DNA of 55,649 nt, taken from positions 1 to 55,649 of the forward strand of contig NZ_JAGGOT010000003.1 in NCBI RefSeq assembly GCF_018614195.1, given 5' to 3'. The notes under the pieces are model-generated. The model ran no database searches. It was given only the letters and a program-made list of their open reading frames with translations, and had not been told where the DNA came from. Shown in pieces: positions 35,309 to 43,857 of the stretch; within the stretch, counting starts at the first letter, position 1, and the number at the start of each line of letters is the position of its first letter. A program made the position numbers and the translations under genes. Origin of the DNA: Streptomyces sp. ISL-43. Its GTDB lineage: Bacteria; Actinomycetota; Actinomycetes; Streptomycetales; Streptomycetaceae.

Positions 35309-35461
35309 TCAGCCCTGGTAGTACATGGTGTGGTCGGGGTTGTTGAACCCGCCGCTGCCCAGGGTGACCTCGGAGACGGTGCCGAGGTCGGTGACCTCGG
35401 GGGTGGTGAAGACCTCGGAGGTGGCGATGGTCTGGACGGCCTGGATCTCGGTGTTCTCCAT
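35309..35461 (-). CDS. Lasso peptide precursor
   Basis: 50 residues, ATG at 35461 with AAGGAG six bases upstream. The leader fits the RRE-recognition pattern YxxPxLxxxGxxxxxT with Phe18 in place of Tyr, Pro21, Val23 for Leu, Gly27, and the near-invariant Thr33 two residues before the cut. The predicted core is GSGGFNNPDHTMYYQG (residues 35-50), Gly1 joined to Asp9 giving a nine-residue ring and a seven-residue tail. A hand sum of residue masses less one water gives about 1725.7 Da. I do not recognise the core as a published lasso peptide. Confidence 0.9.
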   Translation of the reverse strand: MENTEIQAVQTIATSEVFTTPEVTDLGTVSEVTLGSGGFNNPDHTMYYQG

Positions 35462-35758
35462 GACGGACTCCTTCGTGTAGGGCTGTCGGATCAGGTCCTC
35501 CAAGGCCGGCACGATGAACTGGGCGTCGGCCTTGAAGTAGATCGGGAGGTCGAACGCCCCTCCGCCGTGCACTCGGCGTCGTGCTGCCGGGCTGGGAACA
35601 GTTGACCCCCTCCACGTGCTGCGTCTCCACGGCGAACCCCGTTGCGCTTGCCTGCGTTCCGAGAAAGCGGCAGTGCTGCGGTGTCGCTGCGAATCGCTGC
35701 GAACAGCCGTGGACCAGGCTGTAGTTCGTGCCGCTGGGCGTAGCCTGGAATCGCACCT
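35462..35758. promoter_or_regulatory. Divergent region between lasso precursor and TPR regulator
   Basis: About 300 bases; must hold both promoters, but no clear consensus boxes are visible. A minus-strand frame in phase with the precursor stays open through it and encodes protein-like sequence just before the start (IYFKADAQFIVPALEDLIRQ); see findings. Confidence 0.4.
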
Positions 35759-37207
35759 TTGACCATTCCCGCAGTTCTCACTTACTCGGATCAGGTGGAC
35801 ACGGTGGCGCAGCTGGGAGCACGGCCGAACGAGGCCCTCGCGCACTGGGTGCGCATCTCTGGAGCCAGCTACAGCCGGATCGCGACGGAAGTCGGCCGGG
35901 TGGCGGCCCGGCACGGGCGCCACGACATCCAGCCCGACAGCTCGCGCGTCTCCCGATGGATCAACAAGGGGGAACGGCCCCGCCACCCCGTCTCCGCGTT
36001 CCTCGCCGAGGCCATGAGCAGCCTGTGCCATGGGCGCACGCTCGCCCCGGCTGATCTGGGCCTGGCCTCCGCCGGACCGCCGCCCTGGGGAGGAGAGGCG
36101 TGGTCCGCGCTTACGGTCGTGGCCGCCATACTCGACACCACCCGGAGCGATGCCGTGACCGACGACCGCACCCCGTCCCGCGCGCGCCACCTATCCGGCG
36201 CCGCCCTGGTCAACGCCGTCCAGCCCTGGCTGCACCTGCACGACCTCGAACCCCTGCCCGCCCCCGAACGGTCCGGAACCCGGCTTGGCCTGTCGGACGT
36301 GGCACGGATCGAGGCGACCACCGACGCGTTCCGCGAACTGGACAACGCACACGGCGGCGGCTTGTCCCGTCTCGCGGTCGTCGGTCAGCTTCAGCACGTC
36401 ACCCGCCTGACCCGCACCGGTATCTACACCGAGGAGACGGGTCGCGCCCTGTTCGTCGCGATCGCGGAACTCGCTTCCGTCGCCGGATGGATGACCCACG
36501 ACGCCGGCGCGCACGCCGATGCCCAGAACTACCTCCTCCTCGGGCTTCAGGCCGCCAAGCAGGCTGGCCGTGACGGCGCCGGGATCGGCGGGCACCTGTT
36601 GAACTGCCTCGCCCGGCAGGCCAACCACCTGGGGCGCACCGACGACGCCCTTGAGCTCGTCCAGGCCGCCCAGTACGGCACCCGCAAACTGCCCCCGGGC
36701 CGGCTGCGGGCCCTGCTGTGCTCGCTCGAAGCGCGCTCTCACGCGGCCCTCGGGCACATCGACGAGATGACCCGCGCCACCGGTGCCGCCGAGCAGGCCC
36801 TCGCCGACGAGGACGCCACAACGACTCCCGGCTGGGCCGCCTGGTTCGACCTCGCCGAATTCCGCGTCACCGCCGGCGTGTGCGAGTTCGAAGCCGCCGA
36901 GCACGCACCCGACCGAATCGGCAACGCCATCACCCTGATCGAGCGGGGCACCGCCAACCGGCCCGCCGACCGGGTCCGCAGCCGAGCCTTCGACCAGATA
37001 GCCCTGGCCCGCGCCCACGTCCGCGCCGACGAGCCCGAAGCCGCCGACACCGCGACCGCCGCGGCCCTGAACCTGATGGGCACCATCACCTCCACCCGCG
37101 TCGGCGACCGCCTACGGGAACTGGACACCGAACTCGGGACCGCCCCGGGAGGGACGGTCACGGCTGACAGCCGCGCACGCATCCGTGCCGCGCTCCAACC
37201 CCTCTGA
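35759..37207 (+). CDS. Helix-turn-helix regulator with TPR-like repeats
   Basis: 482 residues in the longest frame (TTG at 35759). A GTG at 35795 or 35804 (AGGTGG five bases upstream of the latter) is a likelier start. The N-terminal region (SYSRIATEVGRVA, then DSSRVSRWINKGERP) is a helix-turn-helix. Residues about 160-480 are helical repeats of TPR type (paired helices such as GHLLNCLARQANHLGRTDDALELVQAAQ). The architecture matches Streptomyces regulators that sense a small ligand or peptide via TPR. Divergent from the lasso operon, so a likely controller of it. Confidence 0.7.
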   Translation: MTIPAVLTYSDQVDTVAQLGARPNEALAHWVRISGASYSRIATEVGRVAARHGRHDIQPDSSRVSRWINKGERPRHPVSAFLAEAMSSLCHGRTLAPADLGLASAGPPPWGGEAWSALTVVAAILDTTRSDAVTDDRTPSRARHLSGAALVNAVQPWLHLHDLEPLPAPERSGTRLGLSDVARIEATTDAFRELDNAHGGGLSRLAVVGQLQHVTRLTRTGIYTEETGRALFVAIAELASVAGWMTHDAGAHADAQNYLLLGLQAAKQAGRDGAGIGGHLLNCLARQANHLGRTDDALELVQAAQYGTRKLPPGRLRALLCSLEARSHAALGHIDEMTRATGAAEQALADEDATTTPGWAAWFDLAEFRVTAGVCEFEAAEHAPDRIGNAITLIERGTANRPADRVRSRAFDQIALARAHVRADEPEAADTATAAALNLMGTITSTRVGDRLRELDTELGTAPGGTVTADSRARIRAALQPL

Positions 37208-37252
37208 ATACCGCGTCTCCCCAACCTCTGCCTGATGGCAGCGGCCACGTCG

Positions 37253-38545
37253 TTAGCCCGTCGCCTTGCGGAAGGTCACTTCTCCGTTCGAAAGCGCGAG
37301 GCCCGAGTATTGATCGACTTCGAAGGGGGCGTTCTCCTCGGCTGATGCAGAGCGGTCCTGACCCGTCTGTCCGTCGAGGACCACGGAGCCGTTTGAGCTT
37401 CTGCCGTACACAGCGCCGTGCCAGAACGCTGTCACCCGTGGGATCAGCCGTCCGGATCCGTCCGGCAGCTGCCACAACTTCTGCAGCGAGGCGTTGAAGA
37501 CGACGATGCTGTTGGTCCTCCCGCCACCGGTCTCAAGCGCGCACAGCACGAGAGACCGCTCGTCGTAGCGGCAGTTCCACGACCCGGGCAGCTTCTCCGG
37601 GCTGTCGGCTGCCGCCCGGACGGCGCCTGTTGCGACATCGAGGATCGTCAGCTTCGAGTCGCTGCTCGTGGCTACCAGCCCTGGGCCGGCGGATGATGCG
37701 GGCAGAGGGCCTTTACCCTTCAGCGCCGTCCAGCGAGGCTGCCCTGTGTCCACCGCGAAGCCGGAGATCTGGCCTTGCATCACATCCGTGGACTGGGACC
37801 CTGCGACCACACCGTCCGCCAAAGTGACGGCCCGGAAGCCGGGCTGCTTCCAGCGCACGCTGCTGTCCTGCCGGTTCAGGATGTAGGTCGCGTTCGACGC
37901 CACCACCACGACGTTGTCCTTGTCGGTGGCGACGACCTGCGGCGCACGGATCTCGCTGAGAGCCACCGGGCCGCCCGACACCGGCTGGAACTCGGCCGTC
38001 CAGACGGTCTTGCCGGTGGCCGAGTCCACGGCGAGTACCTCAATGAGGTGGCGTGAGGGCGTCGTCCCCTGTGCCGTGACCGTCCTGTCGAACGCTCCGA
38101 ACACGGTCGCGCTTCCGTCGGCGGGTGTCACCAGCGGAGCGGTCCGTTCGTTGCCGAAGCCGCCCAGCTCCGGGGTGTTCTTCGTGTCCGCCTGCCATCG
38201 CGCCGTTCCGGTCCCGGTGTCGACTGCCTTCAAGCCGCTCTCGGCCGCGATGTATGCGGTGCCGTCGGCCAGGGTCACGGCGGGTCGGCTCGCATCGCCG
38301 CTGCTGGTGCTCGGCTGTCGCGCGTCCGTCAGACCATCAGGGCCTCCTCCCGAGCCGTCGAATCGCAGAGGCGGGTCGAAGGCAGCGCGGGCGGGCGGCT
38401 TCGTGGCCGGGGAAGCCGTCTGCTGACTCACGTTCTTGCCTGATTCGCCGGGGCCGTCACTCGCGCAGCCTGCGAGCAACCAGCTGGCTGCGACGAGACT
38501 GGCCGTCGAGGCGACGAACCTTCTGGAACCCCTGTGAGACCGCAT
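37253..38545 (-). CDS. Secreted PQQ-like beta-propeller lipoprotein
   Basis: 430 residues. Lipobox LLAGCA at about 23-28 after a basic and hydrophobic signal, so the mature protein is lipid-anchored at Cys27 or nearby. A Pro/Thr-rich linker precedes a beta-propeller of repeated blades (AYIAAESGLKAVDTGTGTARWQ, TILDVATGAVRAAA, SVVLDGQTGQD), as in PQQ-like quinoprotein folds. It is divergent from the Tad locus and may be a wall-side accessory; its function is unknown. Confidence 0.75.
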   Translation of the reverse strand: MRSHRGSRRFVASTASLVAASWLLAGCASDGPGESGKNVSQQTASPATKPPARAAFDPPLRFDGSGGGPDGLTDARQPSTSSGDASRPAVTLADGTAYIAAESGLKAVDTGTGTARWQADTKNTPELGGFGNERTAPLVTPADGSATVFGAFDRTVTAQGTTPSRHLIEVLAVDSATGKTVWTAEFQPVSGGPVALSEIRAPQVVATDKDNVVVVASNATYILNRQDSSVRWKQPGFRAVTLADGVVAGSQSTDVMQGQISGFAVDTGQPRWTALKGKGPLPASSAGPGLVATSSDSKLTILDVATGAVRAAADSPEKLPGSWNCRYDERSLVLCALETGGGRTNSIVVFNASLQKLWQLPDGSGRLIPRVTAFWHGAVYGRSSNGSVVLDGQTGQDRSASAEENAPFEVDQYSGLALSNGEVTFRKATG

Positions 38546-39036
38546 TGCTCCCCCGACGTGGCTGGCTACTCGAATTGATCAACCATAGCGGTGTGATCGC
38601 AGAGCCTGAGTTTGCCTGGGATCGGCGAAACACTGTTGCCGCTCAAGAGTCTCAGCGGAGTTGATCGCTGGGTGCAGCTCAGAAGGTTGCGCTGCTTTCC
38701 GGCCATTGATGTCCCGAACATGGCTGCCTGATGACAGGAATCAGAAGTGCTGATTAGTCGACTCGTGCTGCACATGGCGTGCAGCGGGATGCGTCCCCGT
38801 CCCGCTCGGCGGACTTCGTGAACTGAATTCCGGTCCACACGTCCCGCAGCACGAGAATGTGCCGATTTACTCCCTTCGCAAGCCCCTGAACTCCACTTAC
38901 TCCTTCCACTGTTGGCCAAACATTGCGTAACGTATGGCAACAGTCTGGTCGCGTGTGACGGTAGCGATCCGCATCGGCCCATCGCCCAGAAGGCCTCGCC
39001 GTCACAGTGGAAATCGTTATGGATGGGGGAGGCACA
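38546..39036. promoter_or_regulatory. Gene-free divergent intergenic region
   Basis: About 490 bases of lower GC than neighbours, between two divergent lipoprotein genes. It must contain two promoters. No repeat or palindrome stood out, and the minus-strand frame 38566-39087 looks random. Confidence 0.4.
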
Positions 39037-39645
39037 GTGGCGCATATCGCTCAACGTGAACGGAACAGGCTTCAACGTGTAAAGCACGCCCGAGCGTTCC
39101 CTCTGCTCCTTGTCGCGTGTGCGCTCGTCACCTCTGCTTGCACATCGCCGGGGGATACAGACGGCAAGAAGAGCGAACCTTCACAGGCCAGCCGGTCCGC
39201 CTCGCCTACCCAGACCACAGATCCCGCGGAGGCCGCCAAGGCTGAAGTGCAGCAGGTCTACGGCATGTACTGGAAGGAGATGGCGAAGCTCTACGCCGAT
39301 CCCTCCGGAACGGGTGCGAACCTCAAGCAGTACGCCGCGTCCACGGCCCTGGACAGCGCTGAAACCGACGCCAAGCGGGCCCACGGCCAGAACCTGATCT
39401 ACACCGGGGACGTCGTCGTGGGATCCCCGACGGTGACGCAGATCAACCTCGACCAGAAGGTCCCCAGCGCTTCGCTCACCACGTGCCTGGACATCTCGCA
39501 GTGGCAAGTCCTTGACGCCGGGACCAAGGAGCCGGTGCCCCTGCCGTCCAGCCGGCTCACGAAGTACGTGATCACCTCTGTGGTGGAGCGCTGGCCGGAG
39601 GGCTGGCGGGTCATCCGTGACGAACCCCAGGGCCGTCCGTGCTGA
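39037..39645 (+). CDS. Lipoprotein at head of the Tad pilus locus
   Basis: About 202 residues from the GTG at 39037 (GGGGAGG four bases upstream; ATG at 39019 also possible). Signal peptide with lipobox LVTSAC, so anchored to the outer face of the membrane. After a Ser/Thr-rich linker, a compact domain of about 130 residues resembles the NTF2/SnoaL-like secreted proteins (VYGMYWKEMAKLYADPSG...). The stop overlaps the next gene start. Confidence 0.7.
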   Translation: MAHIAQRERNRLQRVKHARAFPLLLVACALVTSACTSPGDTDGKKSEPSQASRSASPTQTTDPAEAAKAEVQQVYGMYWKEMAKLYADPSGTGANLKQYAASTALDSAETDAKRAHGQNLIYTGDVVVGSPTVTQINLDQKVPSASLTTCLDISQWQVLDAGTKEPVPLPSSRLTKYVITSVVERWPEGWRVIRDEPQGRPC

Positions 39646-40526
39646 CCCGCTTGGGGCGAAACGCGGCGACCGCCGTGTTCGTCGCGGCCAGCCTGACCGC
39701 CCCTGCGGCCACGGCCGCCACTCCCCCACCGCCTACTACCGGGACTACCCCGTGCGGCATCTTCGTCTGTGTAGGGGTGGAGGTGCCCGGACAGAACGGC
39801 GGAGGCAAGCCCGGCGGCGGAGGCGGCGGTGAGGGCGGCGGAGGTGGCAGCGGCAGTTCCGCGGCGCGCTGGGTGTGCTCCTACGAACTCCTCGATCCGC
39901 AGCCTCCCGCCGGGAGCCTCGACTGGGAGGGCCACGAACCGGGAGACGGCGCGGTCTACCGGGAGAGCTGCACCTTCCTTCCCTCCGAGAGCCCGCTCAC
40001 GATCATCCGCAGAATCTGGGCTGCAACTCCGCCCGTCGCGGCTGCGGTCGACCCTGCCGTTCTGGCGAGGCAGGCAGTGGACAAGATGCTCCTGCGCCCG
40101 CCGGCGATCGGCATCACGCCGAAGCCGGGCGGCACCGGTGTGGTCGGCATGCCCGTCTACATGTGGACCGCTACCGGCCCCGAGACGTACGGCCCGAACA
40201 CGGCCAGCGCCTCGGCGGGCGGGGTGACCGTGATCGCGACCGCGAAGGTCAGCAAGATCGTGTGGAGCATGGGCGACGGAATGACCGTCACCTGCACCAC
40301 GGCCGGGACCCCCTACAAGGCGGAGTACGGCAAGGCATCGTCTCCGGACTGCGGGCACCGCTACACCGCGCCCTCGTCCACCGCCGGCGGGAAGTACCAC
40401 GTGACCGCGACCTCTACCTGGTCGATCGACTGGCAGGTCACCGGCGGCGCCCAGGCCGGCCAGCTCACCGAGGTCCGTACCACCGCCGTGGACATCAACG
40501 TCGTCGAGGTCCAGGTCCTCAACTAG
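39639..40526 (+). CDS. Secreted PKD-like protein of the Tad locus
   Basis: 295 residues from the GTG at 39639, overlapping the lipoprotein gene. Cleavable signal peptide (about 1-27). Then a Gly-rich linker (about 50-74) and a C-terminal PKD-like beta-sandwich (VSKIVWSMGDGMTVTCTTAGTPY ... HRYTAPSS). Four Cys outside suggest disulfides. Similar genes regularly accompany Streptomyces Tad loci; exact role unknown, perhaps a wall-side pilus or adhesin part. Confidence 0.65.
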   Translation: MLTRLGRNAATAVFVAASLTAPAATAATPPPPTTGTTPCGIFVCVGVEVPGQNGGGKPGGGGGGEGGGGGSGSSAARWVCSYELLDPQPPAGSLDWEGHEPGDGAVYRESCTFLPSESPLTIIRRIWAATPPVAAAVDPAVLARQAVDKMLLRPPAIGITPKPGGTGVVGMPVYMWTATGPETYGPNTASASAGGVTVIATAKVSKIVWSMGDGMTVTCTTAGTPYKAEYGKASSPDCGHRYTAPSSTAGGKYHVTATSTWSIDWQVTGGAQAGQLTEVRTTAVDINVVEVQVLN

Positions 40527-40561
40527 CACGTCGCACCTGCTCTTCCCCGAGAGGCCCCCGT

Positions 40562-41281
40562 ATGGAATCCCCCGTAGCCCCGCCGATGCCGCGCCCCGCC
40601 GGCCCGCGCCCCGCCGGCCCGCGTCCTGCCGGTCCGCGCTCCGACCTCCCCATCACCACGGCAGTGCCCGTCAAGCGGCAGCGCCGCTACGGCGTCGTTG
40701 CCTTGTGCACCGTGCTGGCCGTCGCCGGTGCGCTCGGCGCGGCCGCGGCCGTCACTTCCGTGGGTGATCGCACCAAGGTCCTCGCGATCGCGCAGGACGT
40801 GCCAGCAGGGCAGGCGTTGACCGACGCCGACGTGGTGGTGGCCGAGGTGTCCGCGGACGCCGCGCTCACTCCGATGCCCGCCGCCGACCGCGCGTCGGTG
40901 ATCGGCAAGCGTCCGGCTGTGGATTTGCGTAAGGGCGGCTTGCTCCTGGCCTCGCAGCTGAACTCGGGCACGGGGCTCGGTGACGACAAGGCTCAAGTAG
41001 GTGTGCAGGTCAAGCGCGGCCAGGCCCCGGCGGGTGCTCTTGTCCCTGGGGACAAGGTCCTCGCGGTGACCGTGCCTGCTCAGGGAGACCAGGGCGGCGG
41101 GAAGGAAGTCGAGGCCCCTCCGGTCTCGGTGAAGGCCGTCGTCGTGTCCGTCAGCCGGCCCGACGCCTCCGGCGCGGTCATCATCAACCTGGCCGTGGCC
41201 GTCTCGGACGGCCCGCTCCTGGCCACCCGGGCCTCGGCGGGCCGTATCGCGCTGGTCCGCGAAGCACGGAGCACCTCATGA
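40562..41281 (+). CDS. cpaB: CpaB/RcpC-like pilus assembly protein (SAF domain)
   Basis: 239 residues from the ATG at 40562. The N-terminal 35 residues hold a Pro-Ala-Gly-Pro-Arg repeat. One membrane segment lies at about 44-66. An SAF domain follows (VLAIAQDVPAGQALTDADVVVAEVS) as in CpaB/RcpC of Flp pili, which in these bacteria sits at the outer face of the membrane. It overlaps the next gene (ATGA). Confidence 0.75.
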   Translation: MESPVAPPMPRPAGPRPAGPRPAGPRSDLPITTAVPVKRQRRYGVVALCTVLAVAGALGAAAAVTSVGDRTKVLAIAQDVPAGQALTDADVVVAEVSADAALTPMPAADRASVIGKRPAVDLRKGGLLLASQLNSGTGLGDDKAQVGVQVKRGQAPAGALVPGDKVLAVTVPAQGDQGGGKEVEAPPVSVKAVVVSVSRPDASGAVIINLAVAVSDGPLLATRASAGRIALVREARSTS

Positions 41282-42144
41282 CCGTGACCGCACTCGTCGC
41301 CGCGAAGTCCTGCGGCGTCACCACCAGCGCGCTCGCGCTCGCCCTGGCCTCGTCCAGGCCCTCTCTGCTCGCAGAGTGCGACCCGGCCGGGGGCACCATC
41401 AGGGCCGGCCTCTTCGAGGGCCGGGTGGACGCCTCCTACGGGCTGTATCACCTGGCGGCCGCCGAACGCGCAGGCGGCGACGCACTCGCACACACCTTCG
41501 CCAGCCACCTGATCCCGCTCGATGCCTCCGGAAACCGGCGCGCCCTGCCCGGACTGACCGATCCAGGGCAAGCGGCGGCACTGAGCCGGACCTGGCCCGC
41601 ACTCGCACAGGTGATGCGGGTCCTGGCCGACGAAGGCGGCTACGACGTGGTCATCGACGCTGGCCGCATCGCCCTGGAATCCGGCAACCTTCACCCGGTC
41701 CTGACCCCGGCACCTCTGCTCCACGGCGCGGACCTGGTCCTCCTCGTCGTACGCGGCACGAAGCAGTCCCTGTCGCTGGCCCGCCACATCGTCGAACCCC
41801 TGCGCGGTGAGCTCGCCGAGCGGGGCTCGGGCGCGGACGCGCTGGGCCTGCTCCTCATCGAGGACGGTCCCGCCCGCGCCCACGAGGTTTCCGCCACCCT
41901 GCGCCTGCCGGTCCTGGCTACGCTGCCCTTCGACCCGGAGACCGCCGGCTACCTCACCCACGGCGGACAGCCGCCGCGCAGCAAGCGCGCGACCCTGCTG
42001 GCCCGCGCGCGGACCGCGTCCGAGGACTTCCGTGCTGCGGCCTCGCGCCGTGCACTGCAGCGCCGCTACCCGCAGCCGGCGGCGTATCCGCAGTTGTCGG
42101 GTGTGCTGCAGCGGCTGAACCAGGGGGCTGGTTCGCGTGGCTGA
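41278..42144 (+). CDS. TadZ/CpaE-like MinD-family protein with degenerate P-loop
   Basis: 288 residues, ATGA overlap. MinD/ParA-like fold: starts with LVAAKSCGVTTSALALALA, where the signature Lys9 is kept but the second Lys of Walker A is replaced by Thr14. Further on are the conserved ECDPAGG and VVIDAGR strands. TadZ proteins mark the cell site of Tad pilus assembly and often have altered P-loops. Probably binds but may not hydrolyse nucleotide. Confidence 0.7.
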   Translation: MTVTALVAAKSCGVTTSALALALASSRPSLLAECDPAGGTIRAGLFEGRVDASYGLYHLAAAERAGGDALAHTFASHLIPLDASGNRRALPGLTDPGQAAALSRTWPALAQVMRVLADEGGYDVVIDAGRIALESGNLHPVLTPAPLLHGADLVLLVVRGTKQSLSLARHIVEPLRGELAERGSGADALGLLLIEDGPARAHEVSATLRLPVLATLPFDPETAGYLTHGGQPPRSKRATLLARARTASEDFRAAASRRALQRRYPQPAAYPQLSGVLQRLNQGAGSRG

Positions 42145-43717
42145 CACCCATCAGCGCCCCGGCCAGGGGGCCGCGGGTCCGGCGGACATCACCAGTCTGC
42201 TGGCCGGCCGTATCGGCCCCAGCCGTACTCCCGATCACGGACGCCCGCCCGTAGACCCTTCCGTCCTGCCCCCGGTTCCGGTGGCGCGTCCGGTGGCTGC
42301 CGCGGCGCCGACCCATCCCGCCTCGGTCCCCCGGCTCGCTGGGCTGCCCGGTGAACTGCCCGTCAGCTGGGATGTCATCGAGTCCCTGCAGGCCGAGGTG
42401 TCCCACAATCTCACCGCGGAGGACCCCACCCGGCTGCTGGAGGATGACGACCGCCGGGCCCGGGCGCGCTCGCTGGTGAACACGGCGGTCGCGAACTGGG
42501 CAACCCTCTACGCCCAGGGCAACACCCCGCTCACCTCCGACCAGGAACGGGCGATAGGCGACGCCGTCTTCAACGCGATGTACCGCGGTGGCCGCCTGCA
42601 GTCGCTCCTGGACCAGGACGGCGTCGAGGACATCATGGTCGACGGCCTGACAGCCCACATCGAGTACTACGACCAGCCCCGCCGCACCATCAACAAGGTC
42701 TCCGACTCCCACACGGAGCTCATCGCCTGGGTCAACCGCATGGCCGGCCTGTCCGGGCATGGCGAACGCTCGCTGACCCAGGCCACCCCCAATGTCGGCT
42801 TCCGCATGCCCGACGGCTCTCGCGTCACGGCGAGCCTGCTCACCACCCGGCCGTCCGTAGTAATCCGCAAGCACCGCATCCGCGAGCACGGCCTGGACAA
42901 GCTCCTCGAGTGGGGCACGATCAACCCGCTCCTGCGTGCGTTCCTGATCGCGTGCGTCCAGGCCAAGCTGAATCTGCTGGTCGTCGGGGACATGGGGGCC
43001 GGCAAGACGAGCCTGCTGCGGGCACTGGGCCGGGAGATCCCGGCAAGCGAGCGGCTCGTGACCCTGGAGTCGGACCGCGAGCTCTACCTGGACGAGCCCG
43101 GGCCGCCAGAGAAGCCGGGCCCGCTCACCTTCGCCTTCGAGGCCCGCCAGTCCAACGGCGAAGTACGCGGAGCCGGCGACCAGGCCGGCGCGATCTCCAT
43201 CTCCGAGATGTACGAGACCGCCCTCCGGTACAACGCCAGCCGGGTGATCGTCGGAGAGGTCCGCTCGAAGGAGATCCTGCCCATGTTCGAGGCCATGTCC
43301 TCGGGCGGAAAAAGCTCGATGTGCACCCTGCACGTACGGCGGCCGCACGCCATCATCAGCCGCCTCGTCCAGCTGTGCACCAACGCCGGGGTACAGACGG
43401 AGGCCGCCCACCACCTCATCGCCTCCTCCGTCGATGTCGTCATCTACCTCACCTACCTCGACGAGACCGCGATCGGCGGCCGCAAGCACCGCTTCGTCTC
43501 GCACATCTACGAGGTCCACGACGACGTCGGTGAAGGCGGACGCCCCACCACCAGCGAGCTCTTCGCTCCGCAGGGCGACGAGCCGCGCGCCGTCTACCGC
43601 AACATGCCCTCCTTCATCGACTCCCTCGAACTCACGGGCAGCTTCTACCGGCACTGGCTCACAGGGCAGCAGCCCGAGACGGCCTGGGAAACGCCCCTGC
43701 AACTGGTGAGCCGATGA
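42137..43717 (+). CDS. tadA: TadA/CpaF pilus assembly ATPase
   Basis: 526 residues from the GTG at 42137, overlapping the TadZ-like gene by eight bases. Walker A is GDMGAGKT at residues 284-291. The preceding N-terminal domain and the following Asp and His boxes (LVTLESDRELYL, then RVIVGEVRSKEILPMFEAMSSGGKSSMCTLHVR) are those of VirB11/PulE-type CpaF ATPases. It powers extension and possibly retraction of the Flp pilus. Confidence 0.9.
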   Translation: MADTHQRPGQGAAGPADITSLLAGRIGPSRTPDHGRPPVDPSVLPPVPVARPVAAAAPTHPASVPRLAGLPGELPVSWDVIESLQAEVSHNLTAEDPTRLLEDDDRRARARSLVNTAVANWATLYAQGNTPLTSDQERAIGDAVFNAMYRGGRLQSLLDQDGVEDIMVDGLTAHIEYYDQPRRTINKVSDSHTELIAWVNRMAGLSGHGERSLTQATPNVGFRMPDGSRVTASLLTTRPSVVIRKHRIREHGLDKLLEWGTINPLLRAFLIACVQAKLNLLVVGDMGAGKTSLLRALGREIPASERLVTLESDRELYLDEPGPPEKPGPLTFAFEARQSNGEVRGAGDQAGAISISEMYETALRYNASRVIVGEVRSKEILPMFEAMSSGGKSSMCTLHVRRPHAIISRLVQLCTNAGVQTEAAHHLIASSVDVVIYLTYLDETAIGGRKHRFVSHIYEVHDDVGEGGRPTTSELFAPQGDEPRAVYRNMPSFIDSLELTGSFYRHWLTGQQPETAWETPLQLVSR

Positions 43718-43857
43718 CCGCATCCACCTGGGAGCCCCGTGACCTCCGAAATGTTCTTCATCTCCGTCTGCCTGATGGTGACCGCCGTGATCGGCGCTGT
43801 GATCGCCGTGGTCCTGCACTTCAACTGATGACCGCACTTGCCTGGGAGGCCCGGTGA
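43714..43857 (+). repeat. Duplicated ribosome-binding/start cassette flanking a tiny gene
   Basis: ATGACCGCA, four variable bases, CCTGGGAG and a GTGA appear at 43714-43742 and again at 43828-43857. Both copies place GGGAG four to six bases before a GTG start (43739 and 43854), so the second is probably a duplicated translation-start element. Confidence 0.65.
43739..43828 (+). CDS. 29-residue single-pass membrane peptide in the Tad operon
   Basis: A GTG frame too small for usual gene calling: it opens MTSEMFFISVC and ends VLHFN, with one continuous hydrophobic helix (about 5-27). Third codon positions are G or C in all but two codons, far above the overlapping frame. GGGAG lies four bases upstream. 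It sits between tadA and tadB and may be a small assembly or anchor subunit. No homologue is claimed. Confidence 0.6.
   Translation: MTSEMFFISVCLMVTAVIGAVIAVVLHFN

Noticed and set aside
38566..39087. 173-codon minus-strand frame in the lipoprotein intergenic region
   Set aside because: Cys/Ser/Arg-rich and random-looking; overlaps the start region of the real lipoprotein gene.
43714..43857. 47-codon ATG frame overlapping the tadA stop
   Set aside because: Third positions are largely T or A through the centre, unlike every neighbour; the 29-codon GTG frame fits coding bias much better.
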